Of a stretch of 64,000 bases of DNA, positions 38,373 through 47,629 are shown in pieces (the first letter of the stretch is position 1; the number at the start of each line of letters is the position of its first letter). Location: NCBI RefSeq assembly GCF_900141985.1, contig NZ_FQZK01000003.1, positions 186,001 through 250,000 of the forward strand, written 5' to 3'. The notes beneath the pieces are model-generated. The model worked only from the letters and a program-made list of their open reading frames with translations, did not search any database and was not told the DNA's origin. Both the position numbers and the translations under genes were made by a program. The DNA is from Nocardiopsis flavescens (GTDB lineage Bacteria > Actinomycetota > Actinomycetes > Streptosporangiales > Streptosporangiaceae).

Positions 38373-39614
38373 TCAGAAGGACACGGCCTCCTCGGCGGCG
38401 TCCCGGGCGCGCGTGCGCCCGTCCGCCGCCAGGGAGGTGAGGGCCGTGGTCACCAGGAACCGGGTGCCGACGCCGATGGCGCGCTCGTCCACGTCGAAGG
38501 TCCCCCGGTGCAGGTCCAGCATGGGGCCGTCCCAGTCCGGGGAGTGGGTGCCCAGCCGGGCCAGCGCGCCGGGGACGTGCTCCAGGTACCAGGCGAAGTC
38601 CTCCCCGCCCAGGCTCTGCGGGGTGGGCGAGGCCGCCTCCGGGCCCAGGGCCAGGGCGGCGGCCTCGCGCATGACGTCCACGCTGGAGGCCTCGTTGATG
38701 GTGGGCGGGACCCCGCGCTTGTAGGTGACCTCGGCGTCGGCGCCGTAGGCGGAGGCCACCGACTCCACGAGGCCCTTGACGATGTCGGGGGCCTGGTGCC
38801 AGGCCTCGTCGTCCAGGCAGCGCACGGTGCCCTCGGCGACCGCGTCGTCGGGGATGACGTTGGGCGCGGACCCGGCGCTGATGCGGCCCCACACCAGGCT
38901 GAACCCGGCGCGCGGGTCGATGCGGCGGGAGAGCGCGGCGGGCAGCTCGGTGACGACCTTGCCCATCGCGTACACGAGGTCCGCGGTCAGGTGGGGGCGC
39001 GCGGTGTGCCCGCCCGGTCCGGACAGCCGGACCATCAGCTGGTCGCAGGCGGCGGTGATGCCGCCGGTGCGCAGCCCCACCCGGCCGGCCATGAGGCGGG
39101 GGTCGCAGTGCAGCGCGAAGATCCGGTCGACGCCCTCCATCGCCCCGGCGTTGACGACCTCCACGGCGCCGCCGGGGAGCTCCTCGGCGGGCTGGAAGAC
39201 CAGCCGGACCCGGCCGGGCAGGGCGCCCGCCCGGTCCTGCTGGGCGAGGAAGACCCCCGTGGCCAGCAGGACCGTGGTGTGGACGTCGTGGCCGCAGGCG
39301 TGGGCGGCCCCCGGGACGGTGGAGCGGTAGTCGACGTCCTTCTCGTCGGTGAGGGGCAGGGCGTCGATGTCCGCCCGCAGGGCGACGGTGGGGCCGGGGC
39401 CCGAGCCGATGTCGCAGACCAGCCCGGTGCCCCCGGGGAGCACCCTCGGCTCCAGTCCGACTCCGCGCAAGTGGTCGGCTATCCGTTTCGTGGTGCGATG
39501 TTCGGCGAAGGCGAGTTCGGGGTGCATGTGCAGGTCACGGCGGAAGCCGATGAAGTCCCGCCCACGTCGCGCCAGAAAAGCGGTCAACTGCTCCGGCAGG
39601 TCTCGTCCCTGCAT
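38373..39614 (-). CDS. M20-family amidohydrolase
   Basis: A 413-residue metallo-amidohydrolase of the M20D type (hippurate hydrolase/N-acyl-amino-acid deacylase group). Metal-binding motifs RRDLHMHPELAFAE, ALRADIDALPL, HACGHDVHT and QPAEELPGGA are intact, and SGPGGHTARPH marks the dimerisation lid. Near the C-terminus SLGGEDFAWYLE supplies the last ligand region. It would release an acyl group from an N-acyl amino acid; substrate unknown. GAGAGGG precedes the ATG. It lies 32 nt after the GCS2-family ligase on the same strand. Confidence 0.92.
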   Translation of the reverse strand: MQGRDLPEQLTAFLARRGRDFIGFRRDLHMHPELAFAEHRTTKRIADHLRGVGLEPRVLPGGTGLVCDIGSGPGPTVALRADIDALPLTDEKDVDYRSTVPGAAHACGHDVHTTVLLATGVFLAQQDRAGALPGRVRLVFQPAEELPGGAVEVVNAGAMEGVDRIFALHCDPRLMAGRVGLRTGGITAACDQLMVRLSGPGGHTARPHLTADLVYAMGKVVTELPAALSRRIDPRAGFSLVWGRISAGSAPNVIPDDAVAEGTVRCLDDEAWHQAPDIVKGLVESVASAYGADAEVTYKRGVPPTINEASSVDVMREAAALALGPEAASPTPQSLGGEDFAWYLEHVPGALARLGTHSPDWDGPMLDLHRGTFDVDERAIGVGTRFLVTTALTSLAADGRTRARDAAEEAVSF

Positions 39615-39646
39615 ACGAGGGCCCTCTCTACGCTTTCGCCCATGTC

Positions 39647-40819
39647 TTACCGAGCGCCGGCGCCGTCGCCGGCGCCGACTCCTGCACGGGTGGGCCCGTC
39701 GTCGAGCTCGGCCGCGAGCATGTCCACGACGTCGTCGAGGGTGCCGCCCTCGGCGACGACCGCGCGCTGACGCTCGTAGGAGGCACCCTTGTCCAGGATC
39801 TCGGAGATCAGGTCCAGGTCCTCGGCGCAGCCCAGGCGGGTCGCGACCGGCTTCAGCTCGCGGACCAGCTCGTAGAGGTCGTCACGGAGGGGGACGGTGG
39901 TCCCCCGTTCGTCCGTGATGACGCGAGCGTCGAGCCCGTAGCGGGTGGCCCGCCACTTGTTGTCCCTCACCAGCCAGGACGGCGGGCTGGGCAGACGGTA
40001 CCCGCGGTCGAGCTGGTGATCGAACAGCTCCACCAGGCTCTGGGAGAGCGCGGCGGCCATTCCCACCTCGCGCAGGGTGGGAATCCCGTCGAACATCCGG
40101 ATCTCGATGGTGCCGAAATCAGGGTGCGGCCGAATGTCCCACCACACTTCTTTGATGGAAGCGATGGTACCCGCCCGGAGAAGTGTTTCGAGGTATTCCT
40201 CGAAAGCCGACCAGTTCGGGAGGTTCGGCGGCGGCCCGGAGGTGGGCAGCGCGCCGAAGACGACGGAGCGGGCGGAGGCCAGGCCGGTGTCGTGCCCCGA
40301 CCAGAAAGGGCTCGAAGCACTCAAAGCGAGAAAATGCGGGAGATACCTCGCAAGCGCGTTCACGATGGGAATGGCCTTGTCCTGGTGCCGCACCCCCACG
40401 TGCACGTGGACGCCGCAGGTGAGGATGCGCCGCGCGATCCACTGCATCTGCTCGACGAGTTCCCGGTACCGGGTGCCGGGGCTGAACTCCTGGTCCCGCC
40501 AGTCGTCGATGGGGTGGGTGCCGGAACAGGTGAGGGTGGTGCCCCAGGGCGCCAGGACCTCCCGCATGCGGGAGATGCTGCGGGCCAGGTCGCCCTTGGC
40601 CTCGCCGACCGTCTCGCAGATCCCGGTGACGACCTCCACCTGGGACTGCATCAGCTCGTGGCGCAACGGCGGGACCGCGGCCGCGGAACTCAGTTCCGGG
40701 AGTTCCGAGAGGAGCTTCTGCGCCTCCTGCCGCAGGTGGCGGTTGCGGCGGTCGACGAGCTGGAGCTCCCACTCCACACCGATCGTCGCGCGTTCGGACG
40801 ATTTGAATGCGGTTCCCAT
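39647..40819 (-). CDS. YbdK/GCS2-type carboxylate-amine ligase
   Basis: A 390-residue enzyme of the GCS2 glutamate-cysteine ligase family, which forms gamma-glutamyl amides with ATP. TIGVEWELQLVD, CGVHVHVGV, EVWWDIRPHPDFGTIEIRM and HQLDRG are typical. Mycothiol producers do not need glutathione, so the physiological acceptor is uncertain. GGAGGG ahead of the ATG sets the start. A short Gly/Ala-rich tail ends the protein. The segment near 40.0-40.4 kb is a little less GC-rich than its surroundings, but nothing else marks transfer. Confidence 0.88.
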   Translation of the reverse strand: MGTAFKSSERATIGVEWELQLVDRRNRHLRQEAQKLLSELPELSSAAAVPPLRHELMQSQVEVVTGICETVGEAKGDLARSISRMREVLAPWGTTLTCSGTHPIDDWRDQEFSPGTRYRELVEQMQWIARRILTCGVHVHVGVRHQDKAIPIVNALARYLPHFLALSASSPFWSGHDTGLASARSVVFGALPTSGPPPNLPNWSAFEEYLETLLRAGTIASIKEVWWDIRPHPDFGTIEIRMFDGIPTLREVGMAAALSQSLVELFDHQLDRGYRLPSPPSWLVRDNKWRATRYGLDARVITDERGTTVPLRDDLYELVRELKPVATRLGCAEDLDLISEILDKGASYERQRAVVAEGGTLDDVVDMLAAELDDGPTRAGVGAGDGAGAR

Positions 40820-40978
40820 CTGCCCTCCGAGGGGGGTGTCTGCCGACCTTCCCGGCCGGCGGAACGGCGCGCCCCGGCGGGGCTCTCGGCCGGGACAGGG
40901 GAGGACTACCCCCTCGGAACCTGGAACATACGGGCATCGAGGACCTTGGGTGTCATTTTCCGCAAGCAAAGTGTCACA

Positions 40979-42109
40979 CTAGGCGACAGGACGATTCCGT
41001 CGGCGCAGCAGCCACGCCGCGGTTCCGCCCGCTCCCAGCGCCCCGGCGGCCGTGAGACCGGCGGCGAGCACGCGTTGCGCGCGCCGGTGCTCCGACAGCT
41101 CGCGCGGGTCGACCCGCGGCACGGGCGCGGGCCGCGTCCAGTCGATCCCGTTCTCCTCCGGCAGCGGCAGCGAGCCGGTGTAGGGCGGCGGCACCGACAG
41201 CCGGGTCGCCGTCCAGGCCGCGCTGAACATGACCAGGCGCATCACCAGGTTGATCCACACCAGCAGGCCGACCAGAACCGCGAAGGAGGCGTACACCGGG
41301 TTGCTCAGCGTCCCGGCCAGCAGCAGCGCCGCGCCGGCCTTGAGGATCTCGAACCCCACCGCGCCCAGCACGGCGCCCCGCCACATGGTGCGGGCCGGCC
41401 TCCCGCTGCCGGACAGCAGCACGAACGTCAGCATGAAGATGAGCGTGTTGGCGCCGACGGCGATGGCCAGGGCCAGCACGCGCAGCGCGATGTTGGCCAC
41501 GATCGACTCGTCCAGGGCCACCAGGGACAGCAGCCACCGGGTGGCCGCCTGGGCGACACCGGTGACGGACACCGACAGCAGCAGGGCCAGCCCCAGGCCC
41601 AGCATGACCAGCAGGTCCCGCCCCTTGCCCAGCAGCAGCCCGGGGCCGTCCTTGGGGTTCTTGAGCCAGATCGCGTGCAGGGCCTCGCGCAGCGCCGACA
41701 CGGAGTTCAGGCCCGCGTAGAGCAGGCCCACCAGGCCGAACAGCCCGGCGCCCACCCTGGCGTCGGCGATCTGCTCGATGGGCAGCTGCTGCGACAGCCC
41801 CGGCAGCACCTCGTCCAGCGCCCGCTCCAGTTGGTCGCCCAGCTCGATCTGGAGGGTCGCCAGCACGTAGCCGACCGCGGCGAACGCCAGCGCCAGCAGC
41901 GGAAAGAACGACAGGAACGCGAAGTAGGTGACCGCGCCCGCCAGCTGGTTGCCGTTGCGGTCGGCGTAGCGCTCGTAGGCGCGCACCAGGTGGTCCACGA
42001 ACGGCCGCCGGCGCCGCAGCGCCCAGTAGGAGTCCATGGCGGCGTTCCGGTAGTGCCGGGCCCTCGCCTTCATCCCGTCCAGCACCGGGGCCACCGCACC
42101 CTCCCCCAC
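40979..42109 (-). CDS. YihY/BrkB-family membrane protein
   Basis: A 376-residue inner-membrane protein with six helices between about residues 58 and 300 and a cytoplasmic proline-rich tail. The signature NQLAGAVTYFAFLSFFPLLAL, then VGLLYAGLNSVSALREALHAIW and LVWINLVMRLVMFSAAW mark the family (UPF0761, once annotated as ribonuclease BN). Function is unresolved; transport is suspected. The GTG start is taken as the most upstream reasonable one. An ATG 36 nt inside, after GGACGGG, is an alternative. Confidence 0.87.
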   Translation of the reverse strand: MGEGAVAPVLDGMKARARHYRNAAMDSYWALRRRRPFVDHLVRAYERYADRNGNQLAGAVTYFAFLSFFPLLALAFAAVGYVLATLQIELGDQLERALDEVLPGLSQQLPIEQIADARVGAGLFGLVGLLYAGLNSVSALREALHAIWLKNPKDGPGLLLGKGRDLLVMLGLGLALLLSVSVTGVAQAATRWLLSLVALDESIVANIALRVLALAIAVGANTLIFMLTFVLLSGSGRPARTMWRGAVLGAVGFEILKAGAALLLAGTLSNPVYASFAVLVGLLVWINLVMRLVMFSAAWTATRLSVPPPYTGSLPLPEENGIDWTRPAPVPRVDPRELSEHRRAQRVLAAGLTAAGALGAGGTAAWLLRRRNRPVA

Positions 42110-42228
42110 CTCGACCGAGCCGCCACCCTAGCGGCCTACCCGCTCTGTTGCGAAGGTCCCACTCCGGATACTCCCGGACTTGGGCAGACTTGGAGGGACG
42201 GTGGTGGTCCGGGGGGAAAGGTGCTGAC

Positions 42229-43353
42229 GTGGGGGGCGCGGGGGCGCGGTGGAGAGCCGTGTTGGGCATGCGGACGGCGGGGCCGCGGGGCGAGTGGCCG
42301 GCGGGGGCGCCGGACCCCGACCGGCTGGCGGAGGGGTTCGGCGGGCTGTACGGGGGCCCGCCCGCGGGGGTGTGGCACGCCCCCGGCCGCGCCGCGCTGC
42401 TGGGCGAGCACACCGCCCCCTCGGACGGGGTGGGGCTGTACGCGGCCCTGCCCTGGGGGGTGACGGCCGCGGTGGGCACCGTGCCCGACGACCCGCGGGT
42501 GCGGACGGCGTCGCTCAGCGGCCCGCTGCGCTCCCGGGGACCGCAGGCCCGGGCGGTGGCCGGCGCCGTGGCCGCGGCGCGGCGTACGGGGCTGCTGGAG
42601 GCCGCAACGGGACTGCGCGTGATGCTCGGCTCCGACCTGCCCGAACAGGCCTCCCTGGGGTACGCGGGGGCGGTGGGCGCCGCGGTGGCGCTGGCCCTGG
42701 CCGACCTCGCCGGGGGCCCGCCCCCCGAGGGCGCGACGGCGGACCAGCGGGTGGCCCTGGCCGCGCGCCCCGGCTGCGCCGTGCGGGTCAACCTGCGCAC
42801 CCTGGGCACCACCGTGCTCCCCTTCGACCCGGCGGCCGAGGGGCTGTCGCTGCTGGTCGCGGACACCGGGGCGCTGCCCCGGCGCGACGCCCGGCCCGCG
42901 CACGCCGCCGAGCTGGAGCGCGCCCGCAAGGCCCTGGGGCCGCTGCGGTCCGTCACCGACCTGCCCTCCGCGCTGCCCCGGCTGCCCTCCCCCGCGCTGC
43001 GCCACCGGGTGGAGTACGCCGTGACCGAGGTGCACCGCCTCAACGCCGTGGTGGGCCTGCTGCGCGCCGAGCGCTTCGGGGAGGTCGGCGTGATCCTGAC
43101 CGCCTCGCACCTGTCCCTGCGCCGGTTCGGGCTGCCGCTGCCCGAGGTGGAGCTGGCGGTGGAGACCGCCAACCGGGCCGGGGCGCGCGGGGTGCGGATG
43201 ACCGGCTGGGCGGGCACCGCCCTGGCCCTGGCCGCCGACGACCGGACCGCGGGCATCGGCGCCGCCCTGGAGGAGGCGTTCGCCGACCGGGGCCTGCCCG
43301 CCCCGCGGGTCCGCACCGCGCTGCCGTCGGCGGGGGCGCACCGGCTCCGCTGA
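42229..43353 (+). CDS. Galactokinase-like GHMP protein with degenerate motifs
   Basis: A 374-residue relative of galactokinase. The N-terminal PGRAALLGEHTAPSDG corresponds to PGRVNLIGEHTDYNDG but lacks the Asp-Tyr-Asn that binds sugar. The phosphate-binding Ser-rich loop is replaced by DLPEQASLGYAGAVGAA. The third motif is MTGWAGTALAL rather than GAGFGG. An ADQ matching the catalytic-Asp MDQ remains, as does LPFDPAAEGLSLLVADTG. It may have a changed substrate or be catalytically dead. Of several possible starts, the GTG with GGGAAAGG eight nt upstream is preferred. Confidence 0.72.
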   Translation: MGGAGARWRAVLGMRTAGPRGEWPAGAPDPDRLAEGFGGLYGGPPAGVWHAPGRAALLGEHTAPSDGVGLYAALPWGVTAAVGTVPDDPRVRTASLSGPLRSRGPQARAVAGAVAAARRTGLLEAATGLRVMLGSDLPEQASLGYAGAVGAAVALALADLAGGPPPEGATADQRVALAARPGCAVRVNLRTLGTTVLPFDPAAEGLSLLVADTGALPRRDARPAHAAELERARKALGPLRSVTDLPSALPRLPSPALRHRVEYAVTEVHRLNAVVGLLRAERFGEVGVILTASHLSLRRFGLPLPEVELAVETANRAGARGVRMTGWAGTALALAADDRTAGIGAALEEAFADRGLPAPRVRTALPSAGAHRLR

Positions 43354-43503
43354 CCCCTGAGACTCCTCCGGGATGTCCCCGGGATGTCCCCGTCCCTCCC
43401 GGTTCGGGGGCGATTCTCCGAACCCCGCTACTCTTTCTGCGATCCCACAGAGTGGAGGCCGTGATCACGGACCTTCCGCACAGCGGAGGAGATAGGCGGT
43501 TCG

Positions 43504-44781
43504 ATGGCAGACCGAGGACGCCGGGGAGGCTCCGACCCGACCGGTGAGCACGACAGACAGGGCGTGTTCCGGCGCAAGGGCGCCGACGACGGGCCCGAGG
43601 CGTTCGAGAAGCTCTACCGGGCCCGGGAGTCGGAGCAGCGGGTCGTCGGGGAGTCCCGGCGGATCCCCGACGCCGACGAGGTCCCGCCGCTGCGGCGGGA
43701 GCGTCCGCAGCGGCGCACGCACCACGCCGGACGCGAGTACGACGGCACCGGCCGCAACCGGCGGCGGCGCCGCAGGCAGGCGCGCAACGCGCGCAACGTG
43801 ACCGTGGTGGCCCTGGTGGTCCTGCTGTTCGTCGTGCTGGTCGTGCCCGCCTGGTTCTACCTGTGGTCCAACGCCAGGCTCCAGCGGGTCGACGCCCTCC
43901 AGGACTACGAGGGGCGCCCCGACCGCCAGGACGGCGACGTGTTCATGATCGTGGGCTCCGACAGCCGGGACGGCCTGGACGACGACCAGATCCAGGAGCT
44001 GGCCACCGGCCGGGCCGAGGGCCGCCGCACGGACACGATCATGCTGCTGTACATCCCCGACACCGACGAGGCCGAGCCCACCATCGTCAGCGTCCCCCGC
44101 GACTCCTACGTGCCGCTGGCCATCCCCGGCTTCGCGGCCAACAAGATCAACGCCTCCTTCGCGGACGCCGTCTGCGGCACCGACGACGAGGGCGAGGAGG
44201 TCTGCGGCGGCCCGGCGCCGCTGGTGCAGACCTTCGAGCAGGCCTCGGGCGTGCGGGTGGACCACTACGTGGAGATCGGCATGGGCGGGTTCGTCGGCCT
44301 GGTCGACGCGGTCGGCGGCGTGGAGCTGTGCCCCGAGGAGCCGATGGAGGACCCCAAGGCGGGCCTGGACATCGAGGCGGGCTGCCAGACGATGGACGGC
44401 GGCACCGCGCTCGGGTACGTGCGCACCCGCGCCACCCCGCGCGCCGACCTGGACCGGATCGCCCGCCAGCGGGAGTTCTTCTCCGCGCTGGTGGAGGAGG
44501 CGAGCGCCCCGGGCACCCTGTTCAACCCGTTCCAGTCGGTTCCGCTGGTGCTGGAGGGCACGGACATGTTCGTGGTGGACGAGGGCGACAAGCTGCGCCA
44601 CCTGGCGACGATGCTGCTGGCCATGCGGGGCGGCACGCAGACGACCGCGATCCCGGTGGGCGCCACCCCGACGCTGCCCGACGTGGGCTCGGTCGTCCAG
44701 TGGGACGAGGCCCGCTCCGAGGAGATGTTCGCGGCGATGCGCGAGGGCGAGCCGATCCCCGAGAGCGCCTTCCAGGACTGA
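43504..44781 (+). CDS. LytR-CpsA-Psr (LCP) family cell-wall ligase
   Basis: A 425-residue membrane-anchored phosphotransferase that links secondary polymers such as arabinogalactan-like glycans or teichoic acids to peptidoglycan. A basic cytoplasmic N-terminus (residues 1-97), a helix (about 99-121) and the LCP domain follow. Seen: IVGSDSRDG, RTDTIMLLYIP, SVPRDSYV, NKINASFADA and the Arg-rich YVRTRATPRADLDRIARQ, with the lipid-phosphate Arg/Asp residues. GGAGGAG lies upstream of the ATG. The exopolysaccharide locus at 52.4-61.4 kb could supply a substrate, though the distance makes that speculative. Confidence 0.93.
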   Translation: MADRGRRGGSDPTGEHDRQGVFRRKGADDGPEAFEKLYRARESEQRVVGESRRIPDADEVPPLRRERPQRRTHHAGREYDGTGRNRRRRRRQARNARNVTVVALVVLLFVVLVVPAWFYLWSNARLQRVDALQDYEGRPDRQDGDVFMIVGSDSRDGLDDDQIQELATGRAEGRRTDTIMLLYIPDTDEAEPTIVSVPRDSYVPLAIPGFAANKINASFADAVCGTDDEGEEVCGGPAPLVQTFEQASGVRVDHYVEIGMGGFVGLVDAVGGVELCPEEPMEDPKAGLDIEAGCQTMDGGTALGYVRTRATPRADLDRIARQREFFSALVEEASAPGTLFNPFQSVPLVLEGTDMFVVDEGDKLRHLATMLLAMRGGTQTTAIPVGATPTLPDVGSVVQWDEARSEEMFAAMREGEPIPESAFQD

Positions 44782-44957
44782 CACCGGACCGCCCCCTCCC
44801 GCCTCCGGCCCCCGCCGTCGCTCCCCGACGGCGGGGGCCGCCCCGTTCCCCGGCCCGGAGAACCGCGGACGGCGGTCGGCGGGGCCCGCCGCCCGGGCCC
44901 CGGAGAGCCGCGGACGGCAGGGGCGGGGCGGGCGGCCGCGGGGCCCCGGGAAAGGCG

Positions 44958-44987
44958 AAGGGCCCGGTGCCGAAGCACCGGGCCCTT
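44958..44987 (+). terminator. Hairpin terminator of LCP gene
   Basis: AAGGGCCCGGTGC, loop CGAA, then the exact complement, followed by CTT. Confidence 0.75.
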
Positions 44988-45000
44988 CTTCGTGACGTTC

Positions 45001-45044
45001 CGTACTGTGCGCGCCTACCCCCCAGCGGGCGCACGGCCGGTACG
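45001..45044. ncRNA. Possible structured RNA with C-rich loop
   Basis: Outer stem CGTAC/GTACG and inner stem GTGCGC/GCGCAC enclose a 16-nt loop containing six consecutive C. The C-rich loop recalls actinobacterial 6C RNA, but the second C-loop hairpin of that motif is not found. Weakly supported. Confidence 0.25.
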
Positions 45045-45122
45045 TCGGTTCGTGGGGCCTGAGCGGAAAAACCCGCTCTGGCCTGCCGGTTCTCACCGGC
45101 GTGTCTCCACTGTAAGTCAAAG

Positions 45123-45139
45123 TTCGCACAAGGTGCGAA
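45123..45139. promoter_or_regulatory. 17-nt dyad, operator-like
   Basis: TTCGCAC-AAG-GTGCGAA, a perfect inverted repeat in a less GC-rich segment with no adjacent gene start. Confidence 0.4.
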
Positions 45140-45426
45140 TCGAGTTCACGTGTCCTACGTCGCACTGGCTCCGTGACCCGATGCAGTCATCCTCCCACCC
45201 TCGGAACGCGGATGTCCGCAGAATCGGGGAAACACGCCGAGGAAATTCATCGAGAGTGCCCGGATGGTGACGGAAAGCGTCCGGCCGTCCCCCGCGGGAG
45301 ACGGCCGGACGTGGCGAAGGTCACCGGCGGAGTCGGCTCAGAAGACCGCCGGGACGCCCCCGCACCCCGGTCCCCCCGCCGCACCGCCCCCACGGGCGGC
45401 GGCGGGCGGCCGGGGCGGGGCGCCTC

Positions 45427-46644
45427 CTAGGCGAGGCGCTTGGCGAGGTTCTCGTCCAGGGCGGCGAGGAACGCCTCGGTGGTCAGCCACTCCTGCTCGG
45501 AGCCGACCAGGAGCGCGAGGTCCTTGGTCATCTGGCCGCCCTCGACGGTCTTGATGACGACGTCCTCCAGGCTGGTGGCGAACTCCGCCAGCTTGGGGGT
45601 GTTGTCCAGCTTGGCCCGGTGCTCCAGACCGCGGGTCCACGCGAAGATGGAGGCGATCGGGTTGGTGGAGGTGGGCTTGCCCTGCTGGTGCTGCCGGTAG
45701 TGGCGGGTGACGGTGCCGTGCGCGGCCTCGGCCTCGACGGTCCGGCCGTCGGCGGTGCGCAGCACGGAGGTCATCAGGCCCAGGGAGCCGAAGCCCTGCG
45801 CGACGGTGTCGGACTGGACGTCGCCGTCGTAGTTCTTGCAGGCCCAGACGTAGCCGCCCTCCCACTTGAGCGCGGCGGCGACCATGTCGTCGATGAGGCG
45901 GTGCTCGTAGGTGAGGCCGGCCTTCTCGAACCGCTCCTTGAACTCGGCCTCGTAGATCTCCTGGAACACGTCCTTGAACATGCCGTCGTAGGCCTTGAGG
46001 ATCGTGTTCTTGGTGGACATGTACACCGGGTAGTTCCGGTCCAGGCCGTAGTCCAGGCTGGCCCGCGCGAAGTCCTCGATGGACTTGCGGTAGTTGTACA
46101 TGCCCATGGCCACGCCGCCGGCCTCGGGGAAGTTCGCGACCTCGAACTCGACCGGCTCGCTGCCGTCGGCCGGGGTGTAGGTCATCGTGACGGTACCGGG
46201 GCCGGGGACCTTGAAGTCGGTGGCCTTGTACTGGTCGCCGTGGGCGTGGCGGCCGATGATGATCGGCTTGGTCCAGCCCGAGACCAGGCGCGGCACGTTC
46301 TCACAGATGATCGGCTCGCGGAAGACGACGCCGCCGAGGATGTTGCGGATGGTGCCGTTGGGCGACCGCCACATCTTCTTCAGGCCGAACTCCTCGACCC
46401 GGGCCTCGTCCGGGGTGATGGTGGCGCACTTGACGCCGACGCCGTACTGCTTGATGGCGTTGGCGGCGTCGACGGTGATCTGGTCATCGGTGCGGTCGCG
46501 CTCCTCGATGCCCAGGTCGTAGTACTTCAGGTCGACGTCGAGGTACGGAAGGATCAGGCGGTCCTTGATGAAGGACCAGATGATCCGGGTCATCTCGTCG
46601 CCGTCGAGCTCGACTACGGGGTTCTCGACCTTGATCTTGGCCAT
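45427..46644 (-). CDS. icd: NADP-dependent isocitrate dehydrogenase
   Basis: A 405-residue homodimeric, eukaryote-like IDH converting isocitrate to 2-oxoglutarate with NADP. Features: [16 protein letters not shown], the substrate loop [45 protein letters not shown] with metal-binding Asp, and [14 protein letters not shown] for NADP. The ATG has AAGGGACAG upstream. The gene stands near folD and DUF3017 as in other actinomycetes and works with the two succinate dehydrogenases in the TCA cycle. Confidence 0.96.
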   Translation of the reverse strand: MAKIKVENPVVELDGDEMTRIIWSFIKDRLILPYLDVDLKYYDLGIEERDRTDDQITVDAANAIKQYGVGVKCATITPDEARVEEFGLKKMWRSPNGTIRNILGGVVFREPIICENVPRLVSGWTKPIIIGRHAHGDQYKATDFKVPGPGTVTMTYTPADGSEPVEFEVANFPEAGGVAMGMYNYRKSIEDFARASLDYGLDRNYPVYMSTKNTILKAYDGMFKDVFQEIYEAEFKERFEKAGLTYEHRLIDDMVAAALKWEGGYVWACKNYDGDVQSDTVAQGFGSLGLMTSVLRTADGRTVEAEAAHGTVTRHYRQHQQGKPTSTNPIASIFAWTRGLEHRAKLDNTPKLAEFATSLEDVVIKTVEGGQMTKDLALLVGSEQEWLTTEAFLAALDENLAKRLA

Positions 46645-46825
46645 GGCTGTGTGGCTGTCCCTTCAGTCTTCGCCACCACCTCGTGCGGCGGTGGTCGGGG
46701 CCCGGCCCGCGGCCGGGTCCCGGCGTGCGCGCGCGGCGATCCCCCGGTCCCGCCCGGTCCGTGCTCTCCGGGGAGGGGGTGGCTCGTCGGTGTCGCGGTA
46801 TCTCGATATCAAGCTTATTAGACGC

Positions 46826-47164
46826 TTACGATGACAATTGCGGCGCCACCCATGCGAGCACGATGAGCAGCACCGCCATGGTGGCCAGCGTGGCGACGTC
46901 GATCCAGCGGCGGCGGACGGCGAGCATGCCGATCCACGCGTCGGGCAGGAAGGCCCGAAAGGCCGAGGCCAGCAGCAGGGCGCCCGCGATGACGGCCGGC
47001 CCCCGCTTGAAATAGGCCGCGGCCACGATGACGATCCCCGCGGCCAGCGCGGACAGCACGAGGATGTACGGCACCTGGACCAGCCAGGCCGGAGCCGGCC
47101 TCTCCTGCGGTACCGGGGTCCCCTCGTCCGTGTCCGACAACTCCGCCAGCTCCACCCTGTTCAC
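46826..47164 (-). CDS. DUF3017-family membrane protein
   Basis: A 112-residue protein with an acidic N-terminus and three hydrophobic segments: VPYILVLSALAAGIVIVAAA, GPAVIAGALLLASAFRAFLP and TLATMAVLLIVLAWVAPQ. The family is usually found beside folD in actinomycetes, as here, and has no known role. The GTG start with CGGAG close upstream is preferred. The frame stays open for another 36 codons upstream, but that part is not membrane-like and lacks a better start. Confidence 0.8.
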   Translation of the reverse strand: MNRVELAELSDTDEGTPVPQERPAPAWLVQVPYILVLSALAAGIVIVAAAYFKRGPAVIAGALLLASAFRAFLPDAWIGMLAVRRRWIDVATLATMAVLLIVLAWVAPQLSS

Positions 47165-47629
47165 CGCGCTCCGTTCCGCCTGGTCCACGATCCCCCGCCC
47201 GGAACTGGCACAGACCGGCCACGCGTCGACGCGCGGGTGTCCGAAACGGAGCACCGGGGCGGAACGGCTCATGTTCCAGGTGGCTCCGGTGGCCGACCGT
47301 GGTCTCGGACCGGGAGGGTCAGGGCCATTGTATTGATCCGTGTCGCCGACGCCTCAGGGCTCACGGAAACGGCCCGGCGGCCCGCGGAGGGCCACCGCGA
47401 CCGTTTCCCGCTTCCGGTTCGGACACAGAGCCGTATTTCCGCGCCTTATCCGCCTAACTCCGGAGTAAGCGCGTAGAACGCTCGGCAGCCGGGTAACCCA
47501 GCTGGAGACGAGTGCACAGGTGAGCGAGGACCCACCCCCATGAAGCCCACCCCCCGAACCGCGACCCCTCGACCCCACCGTCGTCCGCACACCCACCGGC
47601 AGCGCCACACGAGCCCGGCAGGAGGCACC
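47165..47629. other. Divergent intergenic region
   Basis: 465 nt between DUF3017 (minus) and the FHA gene (plus). The only motifs I see are a 10-bp palindrome ACTCCGGAGT (47457-47466) and a TAGAAC hexamer near 47473 that could be a promoter element. The FHA frame remains open back to an ATG at 47540, discussed with that gene. Confidence 0.5.

Larger units (their letters stand above)
44782..45426. other. Convergent intergenic region with several dyads
   Basis: 645 nt with no convincing gene between the LCP gene and icd. It contains the LCP terminator (44958-44987), a two-stem hairpin with a C6 loop (45001-45044) and a 17-nt dyad (45123-45139). The part from 45070 to 45260 is less GC-rich than elsewhere, which fits regulatory or non-coding RNA rather than coding DNA. 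Confidence 0.55.

Noticed and set aside
42148-42228. Longer N-terminus for the galactokinase-like protein
   Set aside because: The upstream start lies beside the divergent BrkB gene's promoter region, lacks a ribosome-binding site and adds sequence unlike the family.
45001-45110. 6C small RNA
   Set aside because: Only one hairpin has the C-rich loop; the next hairpin (GCCGG-N6-CCGGC) does not, so the two-hairpin 6C consensus is not met.
46803-46818. Sixteen nt identical, from memory, to a common cloning-vector polylinker (EcoRV-HindIII part)
   Set aside because: Flanks do not continue the vector sequence and the stretch sits in the normal icd upstream region; most likely coincidence in an AT-richer patch rather than contamination.
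47540-47629. Earlier ATG start for the FHA protein
   Set aside because: The added 30 residues are Arg/His/Pro/Thr-rich and the downstream GTG has a much better AGGAGG at the right distance.
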